From assembly GCA_033763355.1 (NCBI GenBank), contig JANRKT010000103.1, positions 1 to 10,001 of the forward strand: a stretch of 10,001 nucleotides of DNA, written 5' to 3'. Made by a program: the position numbers and the translations under genes. The notes under the pieces were generated by a model, which worked only from the letters and a program-made list of their open reading frames with translations, searched no databases and was not told the DNA's origin. This document shows positions 1 to 7,521 of this stretch, in pieces. The stretch is from JANRKT01 sp033763355 (GTDB lineage Bacteria > Bacteroidota > Bacteroidia > Chitinophagales > Chitinophagaceae). Every line of letters begins with the position of its first letter. Within the stretch, counting starts at the first letter, position 1.

Positions 1-1
1 C

Positions 2-616
2 AATGGCTCCACCAATCCGGCTATTCAGATAGGAATGCCAATGGGCAAAGACAATGGTACTGTTGTTCCGGCTGCAGCTGCTGATGGCCTTGCCAGTTTT
101 TACGAATACAGCCAGGTTGACCGCAGGCGGATTGTTAAAACCACTGCCCCTGCATTTTTGGTTACTGCAGCACAAACACAACTTTTACTTGCTGAGGCAA
201 GACAAAGAGGATGGATAACAACCGGTACTGTTGATGGTTATTATAATGCCGGGGTAACATTGCACATGCAGCAAATGGCAAGCTATGATGCAGCTTCAAC
301 TGTTGCTGCAGGAGATATTACAACGTACCTGACCAATAACCCCTTTAATGCTGCAACAGCTCTTGAGCAAATCAATACGCAATACTGGATTGCTTCATTT
401 TTAAACGGGCCTGAAGCCTTTGCCAATTTCAGGAGGAGCGGTTTCCCGGCATTAACGCCCAATCCTTATCCGGGAAAAGACATTACAGGAACCTTTATCA
501 GGAGGCTTACTTATCCCAACTCTGAAATTTCTGTGAACTCAGTAAATGTGCAGGCGGCTGTTGCAAGGATGGGGCCGGACAACCTTGATACAAGGGTATG
601 GTGGGATAAACAATAG
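2..616 (+). CDS. SusD/RagB-family outer-membrane lipoprotein, C-terminal part (5' end outside window)
   Basis: The reading frame is open from the first bases, so this is the C-terminal 204 codons of a longer gene; the Met codons at 35 and nearby are internal. SusD proteins are surface lipoproteins that sit on a SusC TonB-dependent channel and bind glycans or other nutrients. What I see: the stretch QTQLLLAEARQRGW is the TPR-like helix typical of the family, followed by a helix-rich segment with YWIASFLNGPEAFANFRRSG, and the C-terminal ending RRLTYPNSE...NLDTRVWWDKQ, which closely resembles the end of SusD-like_2 proteins. The lipoprotein signal and N-terminal half lie upstream, as presumably does the SusC partner. 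A strong terminator follows 57 bp after the stop, so this gene is probably the last of its own operon. The substrate cannot be told from this part; proximity to sugar-acid genes suggests, but does not prove, a shared substrate. Confidence 0.88.
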   Translation, partial: NGSTNPAIQIGMPMGKDNGTVVPAAAADGLASFYEYSQVDRRRIVKTTAPAFLVTAAQTQLLLAEARQRGWITTGTVDGYYNAGVTLHMQQMASYDAASTVAAGDITTYLTNNPFNAATALEQINTQYWIASFLNGPEAFANFRRSGFPALTPNPYPGKDITGTFIRRLTYPNSEISVNSVNVQAAVARMGPDNLDTRVWWDKQ

Positions 617-672
617 GGTTAAGGTTTTTTTTCTCATATAAGCAGGTTTTATTTAACTTTTCATGCTTTCAC

Positions 673-704
673 AGAAACCTTTGTTTCTACAAAGGTTTCT
701 TTTA
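673..704 (+). terminator. Intrinsic terminator after the SusD-like gene
   Basis: A perfect 11-bp inverted repeat (673-683 paired with 690-700, core GAAACCTTTG / CAAAGGTTTC) encloses a 6-nt loop and runs into a T-rich tract (TTTTACCCTTTTTG). It lies between the SusD stop at 616 and the dehydratase start at 803 and probably separates the two transcription units. Confidence 0.8.
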
Positions 705-802
705 CCCTTTTTGTTTACATCAGAAAAACATCACGCTGTCATATACCTATTTTATTCCAATCAACATTCTTTTCTTTTTAAAAAATTAAAAAAAACAAGC
801 TC

Positions 803-2518
803 ATGCCGAAATACAGAAGCGCAGACTGGTTTGGCAAGACAGATAAGATGGGGTTCATTTACAGGAGCTGGATGAAGAACCAGGGCTTTCCTGAAGATCT
901 GTTTGACGGCAGGCCGGTAATTGGTATATGCAATACATGGTCTGAATTAACTCCATGCAATGCCCATTTCCGGGATATTGCTGAATGGGTTAAACGGGGT
1001 GTTTATGAAGCAGGCGGTTTTCCTTTGGAATTCCCCATCATGTCTTTGGGTGAAACATTACTGAAGCCCACTGCCATGTTGTTCCGCAACCTGGCCAGTA
1101 TGGATGCTGAAGAATCCATCAGGGGAAACCCCATTGATGGTGTGGTATTGCTTACGGGTTGCGATAAAACAACTCCATCCACTTTAATGGGCGCAGCAAG
1201 TGTTGATCTGCCAACCATTGTTGTTCCGGGGGGACCAATGTTAAATGGAAAATACCAGGGAAAAGATATTGGCTCAGGTACACATGTGTGGAAGTTTGCT
1301 GATGATCTGAAGACCGGAAAGATGTCGCAGGAAGATTTCACGTTTGCGGAAAGCTGCATGTCCCGCAGTCCCGGCCATTGCATGACGATGGGCACTGCAT
1401 CCACTATGGCTTGCATGGTGGAATCATTGGGCATGACTTTATCCGGAGCGGCAGCAATACCTGCTGTTGATTCAAGGAAGAAAGTGCTGGCGCAGCTTTC
1501 AGGCAGGCGCATTGTGCAGATGGTAAAGGAAGACCTGCGCATTTCAAAAATACTTACCCGCAAAGCATTTGAAAATGCCATTAAGTTAAATGCTGCCGTA
1601 GGCGGATCATCAAACTTTATTATTCATCTTACCGCTATTGCAGGCAGGATTGGAGTTGAGTTGAAGCTTGATGATTTTGATAAACTGGGGAGCCACATTC
1701 CCCTGCTCTTAAACCTGATGCCTTCAGGTAAATTTTTAATGGAAGATTTTTATTATGCCGGTGGTTTACCTGTTATCATCAATGAATTGAAGGATGTACT
1801 GCACATGGATGCTTTAACGGTATCAGGAAAAACGGTAGCAGAAAATGTTGCCGGCAAAGGCACATGCTACAATAAAGAAGTAATTGCAGAATATGAAAAT
1901 CCGGTCATCAAACAGGCAGGCATTGTAGTGGTTAAAGGTAACCTTGCAGCCAATGGCGCTGTTATTAAACCTTCCGCTGCAACGCCTGCATTGATGCAAC
2001 ACCGCGGAAGGGCCGTTGTATTTGAAGATATTGAAGACTATCATACAAGGGTTGATGACCCTGATCTTGATATTGATGAAACCTGTGTAATGGTATTAAA
2101 AAATGTTGGCCCCGTCGGTTATCCCGGTATGCCTGAAGTGGGTAATATGGGTTTGCCTAAAAAACTTTTAGATAAAGGCATTACCGATATGGTGCGGATA
2201 TCAGACGGCAGGATGAGCGGCACAGCTTATGGCACTGTGATACTTCATGTTTCTCCTGAATCGGCTATCGGGGGCAACCTGGCGCTGGTGCAGAACGGAG
2301 ATATGATTGAGCTGGATGTGCACAACCGGAGTATCCACCTGGAAGTATCAGATGAAGAGCTTGAGAAGAGAAGAAAAGAATGGAAAAAAAATGCACCTGC
2401 TTCTGCAAGGGGATATGTAAACTTATATGTAAAGCATGTGCTGCAGGCTGATAAAGGGGCCGATCTTGATTTTCTTGTTGGTAAATCAGGTTCGCAGGTC
2501 AGCAGGGATTCACATTAA
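803..2518 (+). CDS. IlvD/Edd-family dehydratase, sugar-acid (pentonate) type
   Basis: This 571-residue protein belongs to the IlvD/Edd family of [2Fe-2S] dehydratases, which turn 2,3-dihydroxy acids into 2-keto-3-deoxy acids. Visible motifs: PCN with C52, TGCDKTTPS with C120 and K122, and GHCMTMGTAST with C193. The spacing of these three cysteines matches, with a constant offset of 7, the C59/C127/C200 cluster I recall from Rhizobium L-arabinonate dehydratase, and K122 falls on the carbamylated Mg-binding lysine. The C-terminal SDGRMSGT (467-474) carries the expected catalytic serine S472. Length and the NTWSELTPCN motif fit pentonate/hexonate dehydratases better than dihydroxyacid dehydratase IlvD or phosphogluconate dehydratase Edd. 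No signal peptide is seen, so it is cytoplasmic. The ATG at 803 is the first in frame with full family alignment; no Shine-Dalgarno is present. It is the first gene of the putative four-gene cluster. Arabinonate, xylonate, fuconate or galactonate are all possible substrates. Confidence 0.92.
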   Translation: MPKYRSADWFGKTDKMGFIYRSWMKNQGFPEDLFDGRPVIGICNTWSELTPCNAHFRDIAEWVKRGVYEAGGFPLEFPIMSLGETLLKPTAMLFRNLASMDAEESIRGNPIDGVVLLTGCDKTTPSTLMGAASVDLPTIVVPGGPMLNGKYQGKDIGSGTHVWKFADDLKTGKMSQEDFTFAESCMSRSPGHCMTMGTASTMACMVESLGMTLSGAAAIPAVDSRKKVLAQLSGRRIVQMVKEDLRISKILTRKAFENAIKLNAAVGGSSNFIIHLTAIAGRIGVELKLDDFDKLGSHIPLLLNLMPSGKFLMEDFYYAGGLPVIINELKDVLHMDALTVSGKTVAENVAGKGTCYNKEVIAEYENPVIKQAGIVVVKGNLAANGAVIKPSAATPALMQHRGRAVVFEDIEDYHTRVDDPDLDIDETCVMVLKNVGPVGYPGMPEVGNMGLPKKLLDKGITDMVRISDGRMSGTAYGTVILHVSPESAIGGNLALVQNGDMIELDVHNRSIHLEVSDEELEKRRKEWKKNAPASARGYVNLYVKHVLQADKGADLDFLVGKSGSQVSRDSH

Positions 2519-2588
2519 ATAATGATTTTAACTGCAATAGCAGATATAATACCTTTTCATTTAAATACTCTCCTTTAAGAATTCTTGT

Positions 2589-3515
2589 ATGACAAAAAAA
2601 TTTTTTCAACTGCTGTTTTTGTTGTGTGCTGCAACAGTCATCCGTGCACAGCAGGTTACACCCACTGCCGATCAGATCAAAGCATTAACACCCGACTGGA
2701 AAGGCGAACGCTCCGCTGACGGCAGGCCCAAAGTGGAAAGTAAATTTTTAGAACGCCTGAAAAAAGTACGCCTTGAAGAAGCCTGGGGCATTTTGCGCAA
2801 CAAAGGTTACCAGAACCAGTTTGAAGGCGACTGGATGGTACTGAACCCCGATTCGCCAATGGTGGGCCGGGTGGTAACTGCACAATATCTTCCCTTGCGG
2901 CCTGATGTGGACAAGATCATAAAAGATAAAGGAAAAGCAGAAGGGCGTATCGGTGCAACAAATTCATGGCCCATTGATGTATTGAAAGACGGTGATATTT
3001 ACGTTGCCGACAGTTATGGAAAAATTATTGACGGCACATTGATTGGCGATAACCTGGGCAATGCCATTTATGCAAAATCTCACAAAGGTGTGATCTTTTA
3101 CGGCTCTGTAAGAGATACTGAAGGTTTGGGAGAAATAAAAGGTTTTAATGCATGGATAAAAGGTTATGATCCTTCTTACATCCAGCAGATGATGCTGGGC
3201 GGCATCAATGTGCCCATCCGTATTGGACGGGCAACTGTATTGCCGGGAGATGTGGCGCTGGCAAAAAAAGGCGGCATTGCTTTTATCCCTGCACATCTTG
3301 TGGAAGAAGTAGTGCTGAATGCGGAATTCATTGCGTTAAGAGACGCATTCGGTCACCAGCGTTTGCGTGAAGGAAAATACACACCCGGGCAGATAGATAC
3401 ACAATGGACAGAAGAGATTAAAAAAGATTTTTTGAAATGGCTGGATGAAAACCCTGATAAAATTCCCATGGCAAGACAAGAGCTTGATAAGTTCATGAAA
3501 GAAAGGACATGGTAA
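2589..3515 (+). CDS. RraA-like / HMG-aldolase-family protein with Sec signal peptide
   Basis: This 308-residue protein has an N-terminal signal peptide (basic MTKK, hydrophobic 5-19, likely cleavage RA|QQ after residue 20), so it should be exported to the periplasm. The mature part matches the RraA-like fold: GDNLGN at 153-158, GVIFYGSVRD at 167-176 with the Arg-Asp pair R175/D176 used for substrate and metal binding in 4-hydroxy-4-methyl-2-oxoglutarate (HMG/CHA) aldolases, and LPGDVALAKKGGIAFIPAHLVEEV at about 218-241, which corresponds to the family's PGD-x-x-x-A-D-x-x-G-V motif. It is longer than RraA (about 160 residues) because of an N-terminal segment, an insertion near 185-207 and a C-terminal helical tail. 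Known members either cleave keto acids by aldolysis or, in E. coli RraA, bind RNase E; an RNase E role is excluded by export. Its place between two sugar-acid dehydratases favours an aldolase-type activity, but that is inference. Confidence 0.85.
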   Translation: MTKKFFQLLFLLCAATVIRAQQVTPTADQIKALTPDWKGERSADGRPKVESKFLERLKKVRLEEAWGILRNKGYQNQFEGDWMVLNPDSPMVGRVVTAQYLPLRPDVDKIIKDKGKAEGRIGATNSWPIDVLKDGDIYVADSYGKIIDGTLIGDNLGNAIYAKSHKGVIFYGSVRDTEGLGEIKGFNAWIKGYDPSYIQQMMLGGINVPIRIGRATVLPGDVALAKKGGIAFIPAHLVEEVVLNAEFIALRDAFGHQRLREGKYTPGQIDTQWTEEIKKDFLKWLDENPDKIPMARQELDKFMKERTW

Positions 3516-3574
3516 ACAACATGACACAGCAATACTGATAAATTAATTCCATCAACTCATTAAACCATTAAGCT

Positions 3575-5038
3575 ATGACCCCATCAGAAAAAATGCTTTT
3601 GAAATACGGTTTAAAAGACAAAAGCAATAGCGCCGAAGTGAAAGATAATGACAGTGAAAACAACCGCCGCTCATTTTTAAAAAAATCAGCATTAGGCGGC
3701 CTTGCTTTAGGCGGTTTTATGTTTTCTTCTCTTGAAGATACACTGGCACACAGTACATCAAAAGTAAACCGTTATTCAGCCCCTTCGGATTTAAAAATAA
3801 CCGATATGCGTTATGCAACGGTAATGAACCCCGGCCGTTGCTCCATTATCCGCATTGATACCAACCAGGGCATTTCAGGGTACGGCGAAGTAAGGGATGG
3901 CGCCGACTGGCGTTATGCACTTTTTTTAAAGAGCCGCATTATGGGAATGAACCCCTGCAGTGTTGAACAGGTATTCAAACGCATCAAGCAATTTGGTTTT
4001 CATGCCAGGCAGGGCGGCGGTGTATGCGCAGTTGAAATGGCATTGTGGGATATTGCCGGTAAAGCATATAATGTTCCTGCATACCAGTTGCTGGGCGGTA
4101 AGTACAGGGATAAAATAAGGTTGTATGCAGATACACCGCAGCAAAAAGATCCCAATGTGTTTGCTGCAAAAATGAAAGACCGGCTTGAAGTGAAAGGATT
4201 TACTTTTTTAAAAATGGATTTCGGTATTGAACTGGTAAAAGACATTCCGGGTACCATTGTCAATTCCAATTTCTGGGATGTGGGCCGCCAGTGGTCAAAT
4301 GCACCGATGAGTTATGGCGCTGCATTGCACCCGCTTACACAGGTGCAGATAACAGATAAAGGTTTGGAAGGTATGGCCAATTATGTTGCCAAAGTAAGAG
4401 AAGCAGTGGGATATGAAATACCCCTTGCGTCTGATCATTACGGTCATTTTGATCACAACAATGCAATCAGGTTAGGCAGGGCTGTTGAAAAATACCGTTT
4501 GGCATGGCTTGAAGATTTGGTGCCCTGGCATTTAACCGAACACTGGAAAGAAATAAGCAGGGCTATTGAAACACCAACCAGTACAGGTGAAGATATTTAC
4601 CTGAAAGAAGAATTTATAAAACTGTGCGATCAGCGGGCTGTTGACATCATACATCCTGACCTTGCCACATCAGGCGGTTTGCTTGAAACAAAAAAGATTG
4701 GCGATTATGCTGAAGAAAAAGGTGTGGCAATGGCCATGCATTTTGCAGGAACACCTGTATCTTTTATGGCCAATGTTCATTGCGCTGCGGCAACACAAAA
4801 CTTTATGGCGCTGGAACACCACTCGGTTGACCTTGAATGGTGGCCCAGCCTGGTGAGAACAAAAGACGGCAAACCGCTTACTGAAAAAGGTTTTGCCAAT
4901 GTGCCAGATACACCCGGTTTGGGAATAGATTTGAATGAAGAGGAGATAAAAAAACACCTTGATCCTGAAAATAAAACATTCTTTGCACCCACACCTGAGT
5001 GGGACAATGTGCGTTCATGGGACAGGCTGTGGAGCTGA
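3575..5038 (+). CDS. Enolase-superfamily (mandelate racemase/sugar-acid dehydratase type) protein with Tat signal
   Basis: This 487-residue protein begins with a hydrophilic leader of about 30 residues, then a twin-arginine motif NRRSFLKK (30-37), a glycine/alanine-rich hydrophobic stretch (38-52) and a possible cleavage site after TLA (58), so it is probably folded in the cytoplasm and exported by Tat. The mature part is a mandelate racemase/muconate lactonising enzyme. Candidate Mg ligands D287, E313 and E339 are spaced 26 and 26 residues apart, and H389 follows 50 residues later with D362 27 residues before it; these spacings equal those of mandelate racemase and galactonate dehydratase, so the metal site and the His-Asp dyad are intact. 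The second strand reads FLKMD (K213, D215) rather than Lys-x-Lys, and the position two after D287 is Tyr289 where galactonate and mannonate dehydratases have His. An insertion of about 40 residues lies between these elements. The reaction is probably dehydration or epimerisation of an acid sugar; the substrate is unknown. Confidence 0.9.
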   Translation: MTPSEKMLLKYGLKDKSNSAEVKDNDSENNRRSFLKKSALGGLALGGFMFSSLEDTLAHSTSKVNRYSAPSDLKITDMRYATVMNPGRCSIIRIDTNQGISGYGEVRDGADWRYALFLKSRIMGMNPCSVEQVFKRIKQFGFHARQGGGVCAVEMALWDIAGKAYNVPAYQLLGGKYRDKIRLYADTPQQKDPNVFAAKMKDRLEVKGFTFLKMDFGIELVKDIPGTIVNSNFWDVGRQWSNAPMSYGAALHPLTQVQITDKGLEGMANYVAKVREAVGYEIPLASDHYGHFDHNNAIRLGRAVEKYRLAWLEDLVPWHLTEHWKEISRAIETPTSTGEDIYLKEEFIKLCDQRAVDIIHPDLATSGGLLETKKIGDYAEEKGVAMAMHFAGTPVSFMANVHCAAATQNFMALEHHSVDLEWWPSLVRTKDGKPLTEKGFANVPDTPGLGIDLNEEEIKKHLDPENKTFFAPTPEWDNVRSWDRLWS

Positions 5039-5039
5039 G

Positions 5040-5127
5040 AAAGCAAAAGTAAAAATGCAAAATTCAAACAATAACCGGAAAGGTTTATAAAGGCAATGGA
5101 ATTTTTTGCATTTTCACTTTTGACTTT
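5040..5127. repeat. Long imperfect inverted repeat between the enolase-family gene and the transporter
   Basis: The left arm 5044-5065 (CAAAAGT, AAAA, TGC, AAAA, TTC blocks) pairs with the right arm 5099-5122 with one A/C mismatch and a two-base bulge, and the pairing extends outward (AAAG at 5040-5043 with CTTT at 5124-5127) across a one-base bulge. The loop is 33 nt. The repeat begins right after the stop codon at 5038 and is followed by TTGATTT, so in RNA it could form a long AT-rich hairpin acting as a partial terminator or 3'-end stabiliser. It may also be a copy of a dispersed intergenic repeat; this cannot be judged from one copy. Confidence 0.75.
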
Positions 5128-5153
5128 TTGATTTATTCATTCATATTTACATC

Positions 5154-6239
5154 ATGCTACAAGCAAAGCGTTCTGTTTTATTTTATAGTCTGTCTTTTAT
5201 TTGCCTGATGCTCTATGCCTTCCTTCTTGTAACTGAAAAAAACGAATGGGGTGGCTGGGCGCTGGTATTGTTTTTTGTAAGCCTTTCCATTGCTTTCAGG
5301 AGCAATAAATTTTTAAAGGGGCTGTCATTCACAGTTATCATTTTTGCAGCAGTAACGCTGGCATTGTATCACCCGGAATATTTCCTGCAGTGGGGCGATT
5401 ATAAATTGAGCGGCCTCATTATCCCTTTGATACAGCTCATCATGTTTGGCATGGGCACATCCATGAGTTTAAAGGATTTTGCTGCTGTAATAAAAACACC
5501 CAAAGGGGTAATCATTGGCGTATTGAGCCAGTTTATCATCATGCCTATGCTCGGGTTTACATTGGCAAGCATAACCAATTTTTCTCCTGAAGTAGCAGCA
5601 GGTATTGTACTGATTGGTTGTTCGCCAAGCGGGCTGGCGTCAAATGTAATGTCATACCTCGCCAAAGCAAACCTTGCGTTATCCATTACCATTACATCCA
5701 TAACTACATTAATGGCGCCGTTTGTTACGCCGGTGCTGATGAAGTTGCTGGCAGGTGCTCTGGTAGAGATAGATGTATTGAAGATGATGTGGGATATTAT
5801 TAAAATGATCATCATCCCAATTGGCGCCGGGCTTATTTTCAACAGACTCTTAAAAGGTAAATCTGCATGGCTTGATAAAGCCATGCCGCTTGTTTCCATG
5901 TTTGGTATTGCATTTATCATTACCATCATTACTGCAGCGGGAAGGGAAAGCCTGCTGAAGATTGGACCTGCATTAATAGGCGTGGTGTTTATACATAATA
6001 TGTTTGGTTATTTTCTCGGTTACTGGTCGGGCCGCTTGTTTAAAATGCCTGAAGCGGATTGCCGTACAGTTGCCCTTGAAGTGGGCATGCAGAATGCGGG
6101 GCTTGCATCAGGTATTGCAAAAGAAATGGGAAGAATAGCAACCATCGGTTTGGCCGCAGCGGTATTCGGGCCTTTGATGAATATTACAGGCTCAGCGCTG
6201 GCAAGCTGGTGGCATAGTAAACAGCCAAAAGAAAAGTAA
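5154..6239 (+). CDS. BASS-family (bile acid:sodium symporter-like) carboxylate transporter
   Basis: This 361-residue integral inner-membrane protein shows the signature of the bile acid:sodium symporter family (SBF-like): MGTSMSLKDF (100-109) after a proline-containing helix, GCSPSGLASNVMSYLAKANLALS (155-177) and ALEVGMQNAGLASGIA (307-322), which correspond to the crossed discontinuous helices and Na+ sites of the ASBT fold. Bacterial family members are usually a little over 300 residues with ten helices; here the first about 55 residues add what look like two more hydrophobic segments (7-26 and 33-50). Despite the name, characterised relatives carry organic acids such as pyruvate or pantothenate/ketopantoate precursors. 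Its position after two exported sugar-acid enzymes suggests import of a keto acid or aldonate with Na+. The start at 5154 is preceded by an AT-rich leader without a Shine-Dalgarno; the 115-bp gap holds a long inverted repeat. Confidence 0.88.
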   Translation: MLQAKRSVLFYSLSFICLMLYAFLLVTEKNEWGGWALVLFFVSLSIAFRSNKFLKGLSFTVIIFAAVTLALYHPEYFLQWGDYKLSGLIIPLIQLIMFGMGTSMSLKDFAAVIKTPKGVIIGVLSQFIIMPMLGFTLASITNFSPEVAAGIVLIGCSPSGLASNVMSYLAKANLALSITITSITTLMAPFVTPVLMKLLAGALVEIDVLKMMWDIIKMIIIPIGAGLIFNRLLKGKSAWLDKAMPLVSMFGIAFIITIITAAGRESLLKIGPALIGVVFIHNMFGYFLGYWSGRLFKMPEADCRTVALEVGMQNAGLASGIAKEMGRIATIGLAAAVFGPLMNITGSALASWWHSKQPKEK

Positions 6240-6334
6240 AAGATCGTTGAGGGTATAATAAAGTTTTCCTTTCAGCTTTGGGTAATGAAACTGCGCTGAT
6301 GTTAACGTCCCCGCCAATATTTTTAAAGCAAAAA

Positions 6335-7381
6335 TTAATTTTTCTGCTTCACTGTTGCCGCCGGTTTCACCAGCCTCACCAATGCACTGCTGTTTTCATT
6401 GGCGTATAACCTCGCTTCATATCTTTCTTTTCCAACAATGGCTACCATATAAGAAGTATTGGGAGGAATGGAGCCAAGGTTTTCCGCTACCATCACAACT
6501 TCATTGTCATCCTGCAGGTCGGCGGCATTGAGTTTTACAATGTAAGGTTTGTCTGTAAGCCTGATGTGTTTAAAGATGAGCTGGTTATTCAGGAACAATG
6601 CAATGGAGTCACCGTCAATCTGTGCGTTATCATAAAAATGGAGTTCAATGGTATTGCCGGTAATGGGTATTTCAGTTTGCTTTATTTTTTTCCTGTTGCT
6701 GAATTTTTCTTCAGGTGTATTTGCATGAGTTGATACAACAGGCTTTTCTTCCGGTATTGATGGTTTTGTTTCTTCTCTGGGTTTTTCAATTACAGGCGGC
6801 GGTGGAGGAATGGCGACCATTTTTTTACCTGGTGTAACAACACTTGCCGTTTGGCCGATGCTGTCAATAAAGAAAGGGTCATTGGCGCCGGTGGTATAAT
6901 TGTCAATTACAAAATCCCATTCATCAGGAAACAGGGGGCTGTCATCTTTTTTAAGGTGCAGTTGCCGTTCTTTGCCATCATCGTTTTTAGGGTTCGCTTT
7001 TCCGTCTAAAAGCATAATGCCTTCGCCGGGGCAGTTGAAATCGGCTTCTGCAAACAAAGGAGATGAACCACCTGAAAACTTAGATGCAGATGATATACTT
7101 TCCATCACCTGGTCGTCCCACCATATAATGCTGCCTGTTGAGGGATCAAAATATCCTTTGATGCTGTAGCGACGGAAATTATTTTCTGATTCATAGTAAT
7201 AGGATGTGCCCGTAATGCTGTCGCCTTTCTGCACCAGTTTTATTTCTACTTTGCTGCTGCCGATCTTTCCTTTCCATACACCGGTAACGGGTTGTGCACG
7301 TGTTATCAATGGCATTGCTGAAATAAAAGAGATGATTATCAGCAGGACCCTGGGCAAGTTTGTTTTCATACTGGCTGTCAT
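6335..7381 (-). CDS. Secreted two-domain protein of unknown function with proline-rich linker
   Basis: I do not recognise a named family. The 348-residue product has a signal peptide; M5 (start at 7369) gives the cleaner one, MKTNLPRVLLIIIS..., with cleavage likely after RA (residue 29 counted from 7381). Residues 30-175 read as a beta-rich domain starting GVWKGKIGSSKVEIKLVQ, the pattern of small lipocalin-like barrels. A low-complexity linker (about 185-240) contains five prolines in a row (192-196) and many Pro/Glu/Lys. Residues 241-340 form a second beta domain with YDNAQIDGDSIALFLNNQ and NLGSIPPNTSYMVAI; this C-terminal module seems common in exported Bacteroidota proteins, and its D251-x4-D256-G-D258 acidic cluster could bind a cation. 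It is convergent with the transporter (95-bp gap) and divergent from the damaged gene at 7522, so it is a separate transcription unit. Confidence 0.75.
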   Translation of the reverse strand: MTASMKTNLPRVLLIIISFISAMPLITRAQPVTGVWKGKIGSSKVEIKLVQKGDSITGTSYYYESENNFRRYSIKGYFDPSTGSIIWWDDQVMESISSASKFSGGSSPLFAEADFNCPGEGIMLLDGKANPKNDDGKERQLHLKKDDSPLFPDEWDFVIDNYTTGANDPFFIDSIGQTASVVTPGKKMVAIPPPPPVIEKPREETKPSIPEEKPVVSTHANTPEEKFSNRKKIKQTEIPITGNTIELHFYDNAQIDGDSIALFLNNQLIFKHIRLTDKPYIVKLNAADLQDDNEVVMVAENLGSIPPNTSYMVAIVGKERYEARLYANENSSALVRLVKPAATVKQKN

Positions 7382-7521
7382 GGAAATGGGGTTTCAGTTT
7401 TCATTAACGGGTTACGGATGCTGTTATTTTTGATGAATACCGTTACCCCAATTTTATGCCAACAGATTAACAAAAGGGCAACAAATTTTGAGGGCTGAAT
7501 GTTATTTCAGAAATTTAGGAT

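Noticed and set aside
617..802. Promoter for the sugar-acid gene cluster
   Set aside because: The region holds the terminator and an AT-rich leader, but no TTTG / TAnnTTTG pair with proper spacing could be found.
663..875. Open frame of 70 codons on the + strand overlapping the start of the IlvD-type gene
   Set aside because: It begins inside the region of the terminator hairpin, shows no family features and overlaps a well-supported gene in another frame.
1003..1581. Long open frame of 192 codons on the - strand inside the dehydratase gene
   Set aside because: It is antisense to conserved coding sequence including two iron-sulfur cysteines and has no recognisable domain; codon-pattern shadow.
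5399..5929. Long open frame of 176 codons on the - strand inside the transporter gene
   Set aside because: Antisense to conserved membrane segments of the BASS protein; its composition (Met, Ile, Asn rich) is the complement of hydrophobic codons.
6330..6343. 14-bp AT palindrome (AAAAATTAATTTTT) at the end of the - strand secreted-protein gene
   Set aside because: It has no loop or GC pairs and overlaps the stop codon in an AT-rich stretch, so neither a terminator nor an operator claim is supported.
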